DNA of 64,000 nucleotides from the NCBI GenBank assembly GCA_004794655.1, contig SMMW01000622.1, forward strand, positions 1 through 64,000. The letters run 5' to 3'. Position numbers and translations under genes: made by a program. The stretch comes from Marisa cornuarietis. Its lineage: Eukaryota > Mollusca > Gastropoda > Architaenioglossa > Ampullariidae. Positions 40,448 through 53,992 of the stretch are shown here, piece after piece. Every line of letters starts with the position of its first letter. Positions within the stretch are counted from its first letter, which is position 1. Below the pieces are notes generated by a model. The model saw nothing but the letters and a program-made list of their open reading frames with translations. It searched no databases and was not told the DNA's origin.

Positions 40448-43400
40448 ATGGATTATATAGACTATTTTTGTGTTGTACTCCTTCAGTGACACTAGTAAGC
40501 CTAATTTGAAGCTACTCACATAAGTATTTTGAAAGTTATCTTAAAGATTAGGTTTTCCTTCTTTGAGCAATATCACCACGTGTTTTGTAAGAGAGCAAAT
40601 AAAACAAGATTAAGCAGCATCTATGAATTATATAGACTATTTTTGTGTTGTACACCTTCAGTCACACTAGTAAACCAAATTTGAAGCTCCTCACATGAGT
40701 ATTTTTTAAAAGTTATCTTAAAGATTAGGTTTTCCTTCTTTGAGCAATATCACCACGTGTTTTGTAAGAGTGCAAATAAAACAAGATCAAGCAGCATCTA
40801 TGAATTATAAAGGCTATTTTTGTGTTGTACTCCTTCAGTCACACTAGTAAACCAATTTTGATGCCAGCTCAATGAGTATTGTGAACGTTATCTTAAAGAT
40901 TAGGTTTTCCTTCTGTCAGCTATATATTATCACGTGTATTGTAAGAGTGCAAATAAAACAAGATCAAGCAGCAGCTATGAATAATATAGACTATGTTTGT
41001 GTTGTACTCCTTCAGTCACACTAGTAAACCAAATTTGAAACCAGCCCAATGAGCATTGTGAAAGTTATCTTCAAGATATGGTTTTCCTTCTGTTAGCTAT
41101 ATATTATCACGTGTTTTGTACGAGTGCAAATAAAACAAGATCAAGCAGCATCTATGAATTATATAGGCTATTTTTGTGTTGTACTCCTTCAGTCACACTA
41201 GTAAACCAAATTTGAAGCCAGCCCAATGAGTATTGTGAAAGTTATCTCAAAGATTTGGTTTTCCTTCTGTCAGCTATATATTTTCACGTGTATTGTAATA
41301 GTGCAAATAAAACAAGATCAAGCAGCAGCTATGAATTATATAGGCTATTTTTGTGTTGTACTCCTTCAGTCACACAAGTAAACCAAATTTGACGCTACTC
41401 ACATGAGTATTTTAAAAGTTATCCTAAAGATTAGGTTTTCCTTCTTTAAGCAATATCAACACATGTTTTAAAAGAGTGCAAATTAAAACAAGATCAAGCA
41501 GCATCTATGAAGTATATAGGCTATTTTTGTGTTGTACTCCTTCAGTCACACTAGTAAACCAATTTTGATGCCAGCTCAATGAGTATTGTGAACGTTATCT
41601 TAAAGATTAGGTTTTCCTTCTGTCAGCTATATATTATCACGTGTATTGTAAGAGTGCAAATAAAACAAGATCAAGCAGCAGCTATGAATAATATAGACTA
41701 TGTTTGTGTTGTACTCCTTCAGTCACACTAGTAAACCAAATTTGAAACCAGCCCAATGAGCATTGTGAAAGTTATCTCAAAGATTTGGTTTTCCTTCTGT
41801 CAGCTATATATTTTCACGTGTATTGTAAGAGTGCAAATAAAACAAGATCAAGCAGCAGCTATGAATTATATAGACTATGTTTGTGTTGTACTCATTCAGT
41901 CACACTAGTAAACCAAATTTGAAGCTCCTCACATGAGTATTTTTTAAAAGTTATCTTAAAGATTAGGTTTTCCTTCTTTGAGCAATATCACCACGTGTTT
42001 TGTAAGAGTGCAAATAAAACAAGATTAAGCAGCATCTATGAATTATTGAGGCTATTTTTGTATTGTACTCCTTCAGTCACACTAGTAAACCAAATTTGAA
42101 GTCAGCCCAATGAGTATTGTGAAAGTTATCTTAAAGATTAGGTTTTCCTTCTGTCAGCTATATATTATCACGTGTATTGTAAGAGTGCAAATAAAACAAG
42201 ATCAAGCAGCAGCTATGAATAATATAGGCTATTTTTGTGTTGTGTTGTGAAAGTTATTGTAAAGATTAGTTTTTACTTCTGTCAGCTATATCTCATCATG
42301 TGTTTTGTAAAAGTGGAAATAAAACAGGATCAAGCACCATCTATGAATTATATAGGCTATTTTTATGTTGTACTCCTTCAGTCACACTAGTAAACCAAAT
42401 TTGAAGCCAGCCCAATGAGTATTGTGAAAGTTATCTTCAAGATTAGGTTTTCCATCTGTCAGCATTATATTATGACGTGTATTGTAAGAGTGCAAATAAA
42501 ACAAGATCAAGCAGCAGCTATGAATTATATAGACTATTTTTGTGTTGTACTCCTTCAGTCACACTAGTAAACCAAATTTGAAGCTCCTCACATGAGTATT
42601 TTAAAAGTTATCTTAAAGATAATCTTTTCCTTCTTTGAAAAATATTACCACGTGTTTTGTAAGAGTGCAAATAAAACAAGATCAAGCAGCATCTATGAAT
42701 TATTTAGGCTGATTTTGTGTTGTACTCCTTCAGTCACACTAGTAAACCAAATTTGAAGCCAGCCCAATGAGTATTGTGAAAGTTATCTTAAAGATTAGGT
42801 TTTCCTTCTGTCAGCTATCTATTATCACGTGTATTGTAAGAGCTAGTGCAAATAAAACAATATCAAGCAGCAGCTATGCCTTATATAGACTATTTTTGTG
42901 TTGTACTCCTTCAGTGACACTAGTACACCAACTTTAAAGCTACTCACTTGAGTATTTTAAAAGTTATCTTAAAGATTAGGTTTTCCTTCTTTGAGCAATA
43001 TCACCACGTGTTTTGTAAGAGTGCAAATAAAACAAGATCAAGCAGCAGCTATGAATTATATAGACTATTTTTGTGTTGTACTCCTTCAGTCACACTAGTA
43101 AACCAAATTTGACGCTACTCACATGAGTATTTTAAAAGTTCTCTTAAAGATTAGGTTTTCTTTCTGTCAGCTATATATATATTACCACGTGTATTGTAAG
43201 AGTGCAAATAAAACAATATCAAGCAGCAGCTATAAATAATATAGACTATGTTTGTGTTGTACTCCTTCAGTCACACTAGTAAACCAAATTTGAAACCAGC
43301 TCAATGAGCATTGTGAAAGTTATCTTCAAGATTAGGTTTTCCTTCTGTTAGCTATATATTATCACGTGTTTTGTAAGAGTGCAAATAACAAGATGAAGCA

Positions 43401-44750
43401 GCAGCTATGAATTATATAAAATATATTTGTGTTGTACTCCAAGATCAAGCAGCATCTATGAAGTATATAGGCTGTTTTTGTGTTGTACTCCCTCAGTCAC
43501 ACTAGTAAACCAAATTTGAAGCCAGCCCAATGAGTATTGTGAAAGTTATCTTCAAGATTAGGTTTTCCATCTGTCAGCAGTATATTATGACGTGTATTGT
43601 AAGAGTGCAAATAAAACAAGATCAAGCAGCAGCTATGAATTATATAGACTATTTTTGTGTTGTACTCCTTCAATCACACTAGTAATCCAAATTTGAAGCT
43701 ACTCACATGAGTATTTTGAAAGTTATCTTAAAGATTTGGTTTTCCTTCTTTGAGCAATATCCTCACGTGTTTTGTAAGAGTGCAAATAAAAAAAGATCAA
43801 GCAGCATCTATAAATTATATAGGCTATTTTTGTGTTGTACTTCTTCAGTCACACTAGTAAACCAAATTTGAAGCCAGCCCAATGAGTATTGTGAAAGTTA
43901 TCTTAAAGATTAGGTTTTCCTTTTGTCAGCTATATATTATCACGTGTATTGTAAGAGTGCAAATAAAACAAGATCAAGCAGCAGCTATGAATTATATAGC
44001 CTATTTTTGTGCTGTGCTCCTTCAGTCACACTAGTGAACCAAATTTGATGCTACTCACATGAGTATTTTAAAAGTTCTCTTAAAGATTAGGTTTTCTTTC
44101 TGTCAGCTATATATTATCACGTGTATTGAAAGAGTGCAAATGAAACAAGATCAAACAGCAGCTATGAATTATATAGACTATTTTTATGTTCTACTCCTTT
44201 AGTCACACTAGTAAACCAAATTTGAAGCTACTCACATGAGTATTTTGAAAGTTATCTTAAAGATTAGGTTCTCCTTCTTTGAGCAATATCACCACGTGTT
44301 TTGTAAGAGTGCAAATAAAACAAGATCAAGTAGCATCTATGAATTATATAGGCTATTTTTGTGTTGTACTCCTTCAGTCACACTAGTAAACCAAATTTGA
44401 AGCCAGCCCAATGAGTATTGTCAAAGTTATCTCAAAGATTAGGTTTTCATTCTGTCAGCTATATATTATCACGTGTTTTGTAAGAGTGCAAATAAAACAA
44501 GATCAAGCAGCAGCTATGAATTATATAGACTATTTTTGTGTTGTACTCCTTCAGTCACACTAGTAAACCAAATTTGAAGCTACTCACATGAGTATTTCGA
44601 ACGTTATCTTAAAGATTAGGTTTTCCTTCTTTGAGCAATATCACCACGTGTTTTGTAAGAGTGCAAATAAAACAAGATCAAGCAGCATCTATGAATTATA
44701 TAGGCTATTTTTGTGTTGTACTCCTTCAGTCACACTAGTAAACCAAATTT
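40448..44750 (+). repeat. Higher-order repeat copy, incomplete at right end
   Basis: Repeats the monomer order of 35865-40447 almost base for base up to about 44750. There the order departs: the preceding copy has GTAGACCACATTTG and a TTATTTTGGC monomer that are absent here. The copy also has a run of extra TATA at about 43173 not present in the others. Confidence 0.75.
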
Positions 44751-47744
44751 GAAGCTACTCACATGAGTATTTTAAAAGTTCTCTTGAAGATTAGGTTTTC
44801 TTTCTGTCAGCTATATATTATCACGTGTATTGTAAGAGTGCAAATAAAACAATATCAAGCAGCAGCTATAAATAATATAGACTATGTTTGTGTTGTACTC
44901 CTTCAGTCACACTAGTAAACCAAATTTGAAGCTACTCACATAAGTATTTTGAAAGTTATCTTAAAGATTAGGTTTTCCTTCTTTGAGCAATATCACCACG
45001 TGTTTTGTAAGAGTGCAAATAAAACAAGATCAAGCAGCATCTATGAATTATATAGACTATTTTTGTGTTGTACACCTTCAGTCACACTAGTAAACCAAAT
45101 TTGAAGCTACTCACATGAGTATTTTGAAAGATATCTTAAATATTAGGTTTTCCTTCTTTGAGCAATATCACCACGTGTTTTGTAAGAGTGCAAATAAAAC
45201 AAGATCAAGCAGCATCTATGAATTATATAGGCTATTTTTGTGTTGTACTCCTTCAGTCACACTAGTAAACCAATTTTGATGCCAGCTCAATGAGTATTGT
45301 GAACGTTATCTTAAAGATTAGGTTTTCCTTCTGTCAGCTATATATTATCACGTGTATTGTAAGAGTGCAAATAAAACAAGATCAAGCAGCAGCTATGAAT
45401 AATATAGACTAAGTTTGTGTTGTACTCCTTCAGTGACACTAGTAAACCAAATTTGAAACCAGCTCAATGAGCATTGTGAATGTTATCTTCAAGATTAGGT
45501 TTTCCTTCTGTCAGCTATATATTATCACGTGTATTGTAAGAGTGCAAATAAAACAAGATCAAGCAGCAGCTATGAATTATATAGTTTATTTTGTGTTGTA
45601 ATCCTTCAGTCACACTAGTAAACCAAATTTGAAGCTTATTTAATAACTATTGTGAAAGTTATTGTAAAAGTTAGTTTTTACTTTTGTCAGCTATATCTCA
45701 TCATGTGTTTTGTAAAAGTGGAAATAAAACAGGATCAAGCACCATCTATGAATTATATAGGCTATTTTTATGTTGTACTCCTACAGTCACACTAGTAAAC
45801 CAAATTTGAAGCCAGCCCAATGAGTATTGTAAAAGTTATTTTAAAGATTAGGTTTTCCTTCTGTCAGCTTTATATTATGACGTGTATTGTAAGAGTGCAA
45901 ATAAAACAAGATCAAGCAGCAGCTATGAATTATATAGACTATTTTGTGTTGTACTCCTTCAGTCACACTAGTAAATCAAATTTGAAGCTTATCCAATATA
46001 TATTGTGAAAGTTATTGTAAAAGTTAGTTTTTACTTTTGTCAGCTATATCTCATCATGTGTTTTGTAAAAGTGGAAATAAAACAGGATCAAGCACCATCT
46101 ATGAATTATATAGGCTATTTTTGTGTTGTACTTCTTTAGTCACACTAGTAAACCAAATTTGAAGCCAGCCCAATGAGTATTGTGAAAGTTACCTTAAAGA
46201 TTAGGTTTTTTCTGCTGTCAGCTATATATTATCACGTGGATTGTAAGAGTGCAAATAAAACAAGATGAAGCAGCAGTTATGTATTATATAGACTATTTTT
46301 GTGTTGTACTCCTTCAGTCACACTAGTAAACCAAATTTGAAGCAAATCCAATGACTATTGTGAAAGTTATTCTAAAGATTAGGATTTCCTTCTTTCAGCT
46401 ATATATTACAATGTGCACTTTAAGAGTGCAAATAAAACAAGATCAAGCTGCATCTATTAAATTATAAAGGCTATTTTTGTGTTGTACTTCGTCAGTCACA
46501 TTAGTAAACCAAATTTAAGCAAATCAAATGACTATTGTGAAAGTTATTGTAAAGATTAGGTTTTCCTTCTGTCAGCTATATATTATAATGTGTTTTGTAA
46601 GAGTGCAAATAAAACAAGATCAAGCAGAATCTATGAATTATATATGCTATTTTTGTATTGTGCTCCTACAGTCACACTAGTAAACCAAATTTGAAGCAAA
46701 TACAATGACTATTGTGAAAGTTATTGTAAAGGTTAGGTTTTTCTTTTGTCAGCTATATATTACAATGTGCATTGTAAGAGTGCAAATAAAACAAGATCAA
46801 GAAGCATCTATGAATTATATAGGCTATTTTTGTGCTGTACTCCTTCAGTCACACTAGTAAGCCAAATTTGAAGAAAATCCAATGACTATTGTGAAAGTTA
46901 TTGTAAAGATTTGGTTTTCCTTCTGTCAGCTATATATTGCAATCTGAATTGTAAGAGTGCAAATAAAACAAGATCAAGCAGCATCTATCATTTACATAGG
47001 CTATTTTTGTGTTTTACTACTTCAGTCACACTAGTAAACCAAATTTGAAGCAATGACTATTGTGAAAGTTAGTGAAAAGATTAGGTTTTCCTTCTTTGAG
47101 CAATATCACCACGTGTTTTGTAAGAGTTCAAATAAATCAAGATCAATCAGAATCTATGAATTATATACTCTATTTTTGTATTGTGTTCCTACAGTCACAC
47201 TAGTAAACCAAATTTTAAGCAAATCCAAAGAATATTGTGAAAGTTATTGTAAAGATTAAGTTTTCATCCTGTGAGCTATATATTATCATTTGTTTTGTAA
47301 GAGTGCAAATAAAACAAGGTCAAGCTGCATCTATGAATTATATAGGCTATTTTTGTGTTGTACTCCTTCAGTCACACTAGTAAACCAAATTTGAAGCAAA
47401 TCCAATGACTATTGTAAAAGTTAGTGTATAGATTAGGTTTTCCTTTTGTCAGCTATAAATCACCACGTGTTTTGTAAGAGTGCAAATAAAACAAGATCAA
47501 GCTGCCTCTATGAAATATATAGGCTATTTTTGTATTGCGCTCCTACTGTCACACTAGTAAACCAAATATGAAGCAAATTCAATGAATATTGTGAATGTTA
47601 TTGTAAAGATTAGGTTTTTCTTATTTCAGCTATATATTACAATGTGAATTGTAAGAGTGCAAATAAAACAAGATCAATCAGCATCTATGAATTATATAGG
47701 CTATATCTGTATTGTGCTCCTACAGTCACACTAGTAAACAAAAG

Positions 47745-47757
47745 TTGAAGCAAATCC
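47745..47757 (+). repeat. Target-site duplication, left (LINE insertion)
   Basis: TTGAAGCAAATCC just before the LINE is repeated at 50435-50447. The satellite phase supports a true duplication: the left flank stops at this point of the monomer and the right flank restarts 13 bp earlier in the same monomer. Confidence 0.8.
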
Positions 47758-49310
47758 TGATATTAAAGGTATAGTTGTGGGAAACAAATCATTCTTAGTG
47801 TCGCAATTTGCGGATGACATGTCATTGTTTCTTGATGGATCTAAAGAATCTTTTGAAGCAACTGTTTGTGAATGAGAGAAGTTTGCTCGGTTTTCAGGTC
47901 TCAATATTAACTTTGATAAAACTGCTGCTGTTTGGATTGGTATTAATCGAGGCTGCTTGATACGCTATATGACTCATTTAAAAATTCAGTGGAATCCCGA
48001 AACATTTACAGTTCTTGGTGTTACCTTTTCCCTAGACCTTGAAGCTGTTATAAACATTAATTACAAAAGGAATTTTACTAAACTGCACAGGCTTATGACG
48101 GAGTGGAAGGCAAGAGATCTCACACCAATAGGAAGAAATGTTGTTTTCAAATCCCTTATACTGTCTTTATTTACCTATCTATTTATTACTCTTCCTTGTC
48201 CTGGTAAGAATATTCTTATCAAAATTAGTCAGTCAGCCTTTGAATTCATTTGGAAGAAAAAAATTCACAAAATTAAAAAACCACTGTTATCAGGAAATAT
48301 TCAGAAGGGGGATTAAAGGTAGTGGATGTCAATGCTTTTCATAGTGCACTCAAGTTGACATGGATAAGGAAGATTTGTACATCAAATGCAGGATGGAAGT
48401 GCCTTTTGAATTCAATTCATCCACAGATCTTAACTTTTCAACAGTTTGGAGGATATTTTCTGAAAAGTATTACTGAAACAAATGTGTTTTGGAAAGATGT
48501 ATTCACTATTTATTCAGACTTTTGCATTAGATTTACCCCCCTGTCACTCACAGAATTTCTGCACAAGCCGCTATTTTTTAATACTTTTCTGTCCAAAAAT
48601 GATACACTAAAAACAGTAGAAAAATGGTTAAATTATAATATTATAAAAATTGGGGATTTACTTGATAATAATGGAACACCTATAAAATTTGAAGCATTCC
48701 AACAAATATATGGCAAAAATGTAAATTTTTTAGATTACTATAGTAGAATCATGGCCATTGTCAAATATAAAGGAAAAATTGGCCATTTATGGAAACAATC
48801 AGACAGAAATACTACATGCTATGCACCACTGTTAGCCATAATCAAGCACAAAAAAGGCACAAAAGGTATATACAGTAAACTGTCATGTCCACAGACGCCT
48901 CCTACATGTATTAGAAAATGGGGAAAGATTTTCCAGACCTACAGTGGGGACAAATATTTGCTCACCCTTTTACTGTTACAATGGATACAAAACTTCAATG
49001 GTTTCAGTATCGTATTCTGCATCGTGTTTTAGCTACAAACACACTATTATATAAAATAAAACTAAGAGATTCAGATCTTTGCTCCTTCTGCACTCAGTCA
49101 AGAGAATCGATAGAAGTAAAAAAACAGCTAATAATATTTGGAGTCCAAAATGAAATTATGATAGATAAGATATTCAGTCTTATTTTAATTATGGCAAAGT
49201 TTTATATTTACTGGTGCAAATGTTTCAGTATCCAGCTAAGTGTGAATTCATTTGTAATGGAACTAAAGAAAAGATACCACATAGAAAAAATATTACTACA
49301 CAATAAATAG
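47758..49310 (+). pseudogene. L1/Tx1-like LINE ORF2 remnant (RT core to C-terminus)
   Basis: The frame begins at the FADD active-site box of the reverse transcriptase. A TGA stop falls after EATVCE (about 47874). The frame continues with FARFSGLNINFDKT and TVLGVTFSLDLEAV, then SAFEFIWKKK. A frameshift lies at the G-run near 48308 (KGD* instead of the expected KGGLKVVDVNAF). The next frame runs 48322 to about 48930, and a second shift leads to WGQIFAHPFTVTMDTKLQWF and QYRILHRVLATNTLLYKIKL, with the LCSFCTQSRESIE cysteine pair. The conserved HLFW... segment after it is deleted, and the terminal part ends at a TAG (49308-49310). This order is typical of the L1/Tx1 group. At least one stop and two frameshifts make it non-functional. 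Confidence 0.85.
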
Positions 49311-50434
49311 TCAGCCAGAACGTTTCTTGCAAAAATGGATACCATACAAGCAACTCCTATTCACACATTGAATGTTTTTTTTTTGTTTTTTTTGCATGTG
49401 CATGCCTAAACTTCTGAACAGTACCTACTTCCTCTACATCCAATGCGAATAATGTTTTTAAAAAAGAGTGACAATGCATTTAATTTGTGAACTAATGAGG
49501 CGCCTGCTAATCCTTCTCCACATTCCTCTTCCCCCTCCTCTTGTTATCTCTTTTATTTCTGTTTATTTTGTGATTCTGTTTGTTTGTTTGTTTTTGTTTT
49601 GCCTTTGTTTTTGGTAATGTGATCAACACTTGACGATTCTATGTTTTAATGTGCATAATGTGTAATACTATTGAATGCTTTACTAAATTAGTATTCGTTT
49701 TTTACTCTCTCTCAAACACATGTACAATATGATAAGTTAAGATCATTACCTTTTATGTAAGTCTTTATAGTATCATTATCGTCATCTCCATCATATTGCC
49801 TTATTTGTAAACATACATCAAGCATGGAAAAAAGAAAGAAATGAGGGAAAACACTTAAGATTAGCTTGGACTTAGTGCTGCCATTGCTTAATAATCAGTT
49901 GTATGAAGATTACTCTTACTGTTGGCCATTCTTGTAAATCCTTTGCCTCTTGTGCCTGCATGTCAAAATACAGTGGGATGATCATCTCCTCTTTATGTAA
50001 CTTTTTTTCTGCTCATGTTGTCAAGAGAAAAAGCTGCCTTGCAGTCTGTTTTGCAGTAAGTTTGTCTGTGAACTTTGTGCCAGGCTGCTTTGTCACTGTG
50101 GCAAAGATTACTCCCAGGGTTCTATTTGTTTTTGTCAGTTCCTCATTTTAAGTGTGGGTTATATGTGAGTTCATGTACATATGTGAGTGTTTGGGGGAAG
50201 GAAGAAATTAGGTGATATTTGCGCCCGGTGAAAAGACTTGCAAGACTTTTTCTTTTGAAGTGGGTTGGGGGATGCTTTAATTTATGCACGTGGTTGAATG
50301 ACATTGTACATGTATGGTTTAAGGTTGCAATATAGTTATTTGACGATGTTGACGATGATGATAATGATGATCAGAATTTATTAACAATAAAAGGTTTTAT
50401 ATTGGTAAAAAAAAGTGGATCCCATAAAAAAAAT
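47758..50434 (+). mobile_element. 5'-truncated L1/Tx1-like LINE inserted in the satellite
   Basis: A 2.68 kb insertion starts inside the RT domain (PDIKGIVVGNKSF, then QFADDMSLFLDGS) and ends with an AATAAA signal near 50388 and A-runs up to 50433. It is bounded by a 13 bp target-site duplication (47745-47757 and 50435-50447). The coding remnant covers about 47758-49310. The rest is a ~1.1 kb 3' UTR with T-rich and GTTT-type tracts near 49370-49620 and a GATGATGATAATGATGATC microsatellite near 50350. TPRT by an L1-type machinery explains the 5' truncation, tail and duplication. The element is dead. Confidence 0.85.
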
Positions 50435-53400
50435 TTGAAGCAAATCCAATTAATATTGTGAACGTTATTGTAAAGATCAGGTTTTCCTCCTGTGAGATAT
50501 ATATTATCATGTGTTTTGTAAGAGTGCAAATCAAGCAAGATAAATCAGCATCTATGAATTATATAGGCTATTTTTGTGTTGTACTCCTTCAGTCACACAA
50601 GTAAACAAAATTTGAAGCAAATCCGATGACTATTGTCAAAGTTATTGTAAAGATTAGGTTTTCCTTCTTTGAGCAATATTGCCACGTGTTTTGTAAGAGT
50701 GCAAATAAGACAAGATCAAGCAGCATCTATGAATTATATAGGCTATTTTTGTTTTGAACCCCTTCAGTCACACTAGTAAACCAAATTTGAAGCAAATCCA
50801 ATGACTATTGTGAAAGTTATTGTAAAGATTAGGTTTTCCTTCTGTCAGCTATATATTACAATGTGCATTGTAAGAGTGCAAATAAAACAAGATCAAGCAG
50901 CATCTATGAATTATATAGGCTATTTTTGTGTTGTACTCCTTCAGTCACACTAGTCAACCAAATTTGAAGCAAATCCAATGACTATTGTGAACGTTATTGT
51001 AAACATAAGTTTTCCTTCTGTCAGCTATAAATCACCACGTGTTTTGTAAGAGTGCAAATAAAACAAGATCAAGCTGCATCTATGAATAATATAGGCTATT
51101 TTTGTATTGCGCTCCTACAGTCACACTAGTAAACAAAATTTGAAGCAAATTCCATGAATATTGTGAATGTTATTGTAAAGATTACGTTTTCCTCCTGTGA
51201 GCTATATATTATCATGTGTTTTGTAAGAGTGCAAATAAAACAAGATCAAGCTGCATCTATGAATTATATAAGCTATTTTTGTGATGTACTCCTTCAGTCA
51301 CACTAGTAAACCAAATTTGAAGCAAATCTTATTACTTTTGAAAGTTATTGTAAAGATTAGGTTTTCCTTCTTTGAGCAAAATCACCACGTGTTTTGTAAG
51401 AAAGCAAATAAAACAAGATCAAGCAGCGTCTATGAATTATATAGGCTATTTTTTGTTGTGTTCCTACAAACACACTAGTAAACACAATTTGAAGCAAATC
51501 CAATGAATATTGCGAAAATTATTGTAAAGATTAGGTTTTCCTTCATTGAGAAATATCACCACGTGATTTGTAAGAGTGCAAATAAAACAAGATCAAGCTG
51601 CATCTATGAAATATATAGGCCATTTTTGTGTTGTACTCCTTCAGTCACACTAGAAAACAAAATTTGAAGCAAATCTAATGACTATTGTGAAAAATATTGT
51701 ACAGATTAGGTTTGCCTTCTTTCAGCTATATATTACAATGTGAATTGTAGGAGTGCAAATAAAACAAGATCAAGCAGTCTCTATGAATTATATAAACTAT
51801 TTTTGTGTTGTACTCCTTCAGTCACACTAGAAAACCAAATTTGAAGCAATGACTATTGTGAAAGTTATTGTAAAGATTAGGTTTTCCTTCTGTCAGCTAT
51901 ATATTATCATGTGTTTTGTAAGAGTGCAAATAAAACGAGATCAACCTGCATCTATGAATTATATAGGCTATTTTTGTGTTGTACTCCTTCAGTCACACTA
52001 GTAAACCAAGTTTGAAGCAAATCCAATGACTATTGTGAAAGTTATTGTATAGGTTAGGTTTTCTTCTTTGTGCAATATCACCAAGTGCTTTGTAAGAGTG
52101 CAAATAAAACAAGATCACTCAGCATCTATGAATTATATAGGCTATTTTTGTGTTGTACTCCTTCAGTCACACTAGTAAACAAAATTTGAAGCAAATCTAA
52201 TTACTTTTGAAAGTTATTGTAAAGATTAGGTTTTCCTTCTGTCAGCTATATATCACCACGTGTTTTGTAAGAGTGCAAATAAAACAAGATCAAGCAGCAT
52301 CTATGAATTATATAGGCTATTTTTGTGTTGTACTCCTTCAGTCACTCTACTAAACCAAATTTGAAGCCAGCCCAATGAGTATTGTGAAAGTTATCTTAAA
52401 GATTAGGTTTTCCTTCTGTCAGCTATATATTACCACGTGTATTGTAAGAGTGCAAATAAAACAAGATCAAGCAGCATCTATGAATTATATAGGCTATTTT
52501 TGTGTTGTACTCCTTCAGTCACACTAGTAAACCAAATTTGAAGCAAATCCAATGACTATTGTGAAAGTTAATGTAAAGATTAGGTTTTCCTTGTGTCAGC
52601 TATCTATATTACAATGAGAATTGTAAGAGTGTAAATAAAACAAGATCAAGCAGCATTTATGAATTATATAGGCTATTTTTGTGTTGTACTCCTTCAGTCA
52701 CACTAGTAAACCAAATTTGAAGCAAATCCAATGATAATTGTGAAAGTTATTGTAAAGATTAGGGTTTCCTTCTTTGACCAATATCACCCCATGTTTTGTA
52801 AGTGTGCAAATAAAACAAGATCAATCAGCATCTATGAATTATTTAGGCTATTTTTGTCTTGTACTCTTTAAGTCACACTTGTACATCAAATTTGAAGGAA
52901 ATCCAATGACTATTGTGAAAATTATTGAATAGATTATGTTTTCCTTCTGTCAGCTATATATTATCATGTGTTTTGTAAGAGTGCAAATAAAACAAGATCA
53001 AGCAGCATCTATGAATTATATAGGCTATTTTTGTGTTGTACTCCTTCAGTCACACTAGTAAACTAAATTTGAAGCAAATCCAATGAGTATTGTGAAAGTT
53101 ATTGTAAAGATTAGGGTTTCCTTCTTTGACCAATATCACCCCATGTTTTGTAAGTGTGCAAATAAAACAAGATCAATCAGCATCTATGGATTATTTAGGC
53201 TATTCTTGTGTTGTACTTTTTCAGTCACACTTGTAAACCAAATTTGAAGCTAATCCAATGACTATTGTGAAAGTTATTGTATAGATTGGTTTTCCTTCTG
53301 TCAGCTATATATTATCATGTGTTTTGTAAGAGTGCAAATAAAACAAGATCAAGCTATATCTATGAATTATATAGGCTATTTTTGTGTTGAAACCCTTCAG

Positions 53401-53992
53401 TCACACTAGTAAACCAAATTTGAAGCCAATCCAATGGGTATTGTGAAAGTTATTGTGAAGATTAGATTTCCCTTCTTTAAGCTATATATTACCATGTGCA
53501 CTTTAAGAGTGCAAACAAAACAAGTTCAAGCAGAATCTATCAATTTATATAGGCGATTTTTATGTCATACTCCTTCAGTCACACTAATAAACCAGATTTG
53601 ATTTAAATCCAATGAGTATTGTGAAAAGTTATTGTAAAGATTAGGTTTTCCTTCTTTGAGCAATATTACCCCTTGTTTTGTAAGAGTGCAAATAAAACAA
53701 GAGCAAGCAGCATCTATGAATTATATAGGCTATTTTTGTGTTGTACTGCTTCAGTCACACTAGTAAATCAAATTTGAAGCCAATCCAATGGGTATTGAGA
53801 AAGCTATTGTAAAGATTAGGTTTTACTTCTGTCAGCTATATATTATCATTTGTATTGTAAGAGTGCAAACAAAACAAGATCAAGCAGCATATATGAATTA
53901 TATAGGCTATTTGTGTGTTGTACTCGTTTAGTCACACTAGTAAAACAAATTTGAAGCCATTCCAAAGGGCATTGTGAAATTTATTTAAGATT
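50435..53992 (+). repeat. ~176 bp satellite, second block (~20 monomers, mostly type C)
   Basis: Continuation of the same satellite after the LINE. Most monomers are type C (GCAAATCCAATGACTATTGTG, GTTATTGTAAAGATTAG) and differ from one another much more than the central monomers. Many have CATGTG or CAATGTG where central monomers have CACGTG. One monomer pair near 52360-52450 is of the central type A. The block ends at about 53992, where core-repeat element sequence begins. Confidence 0.95.

Larger units (their letters stand above)
22175..47757 (+). repeat. AT-rich ~176 bp satellite, main block (~145 monomers)
   Basis: Monomers start GATTAGGTTTTCCTTCT and repeat every ~175-177 bp (for example 22357, 22534, 22711, 22886). 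Fixed motifs are GTAAGAGTGCAAATAAAACA, GAATTATATAG, TTGTACTCCTTCAGTCACAC and TAGTAAACCAAATTTGAAGC. Two main variants occur through the block. Type A has CTGTCAGCTATATATTATCACGTG, then CAGCAGCTATG, ATAGACTAT and GCCAGCCCAATG. Type B has CTTTGAGCAATATCACCACGTG, then CAGCATCTATG, ATAGGCTAT and GCTACTCACATG. From about 46320 rightwards a third, more diverged type C (GCAAATCCAATGACTATTG, GTTATTGTAAAG) takes over. No gene lies inside; open frames here are satellite shadows. The monomer length is close to one nucleosome repeat, as in many centromeric satellites, but the chromosomal location is not known. Confidence 0.97.
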
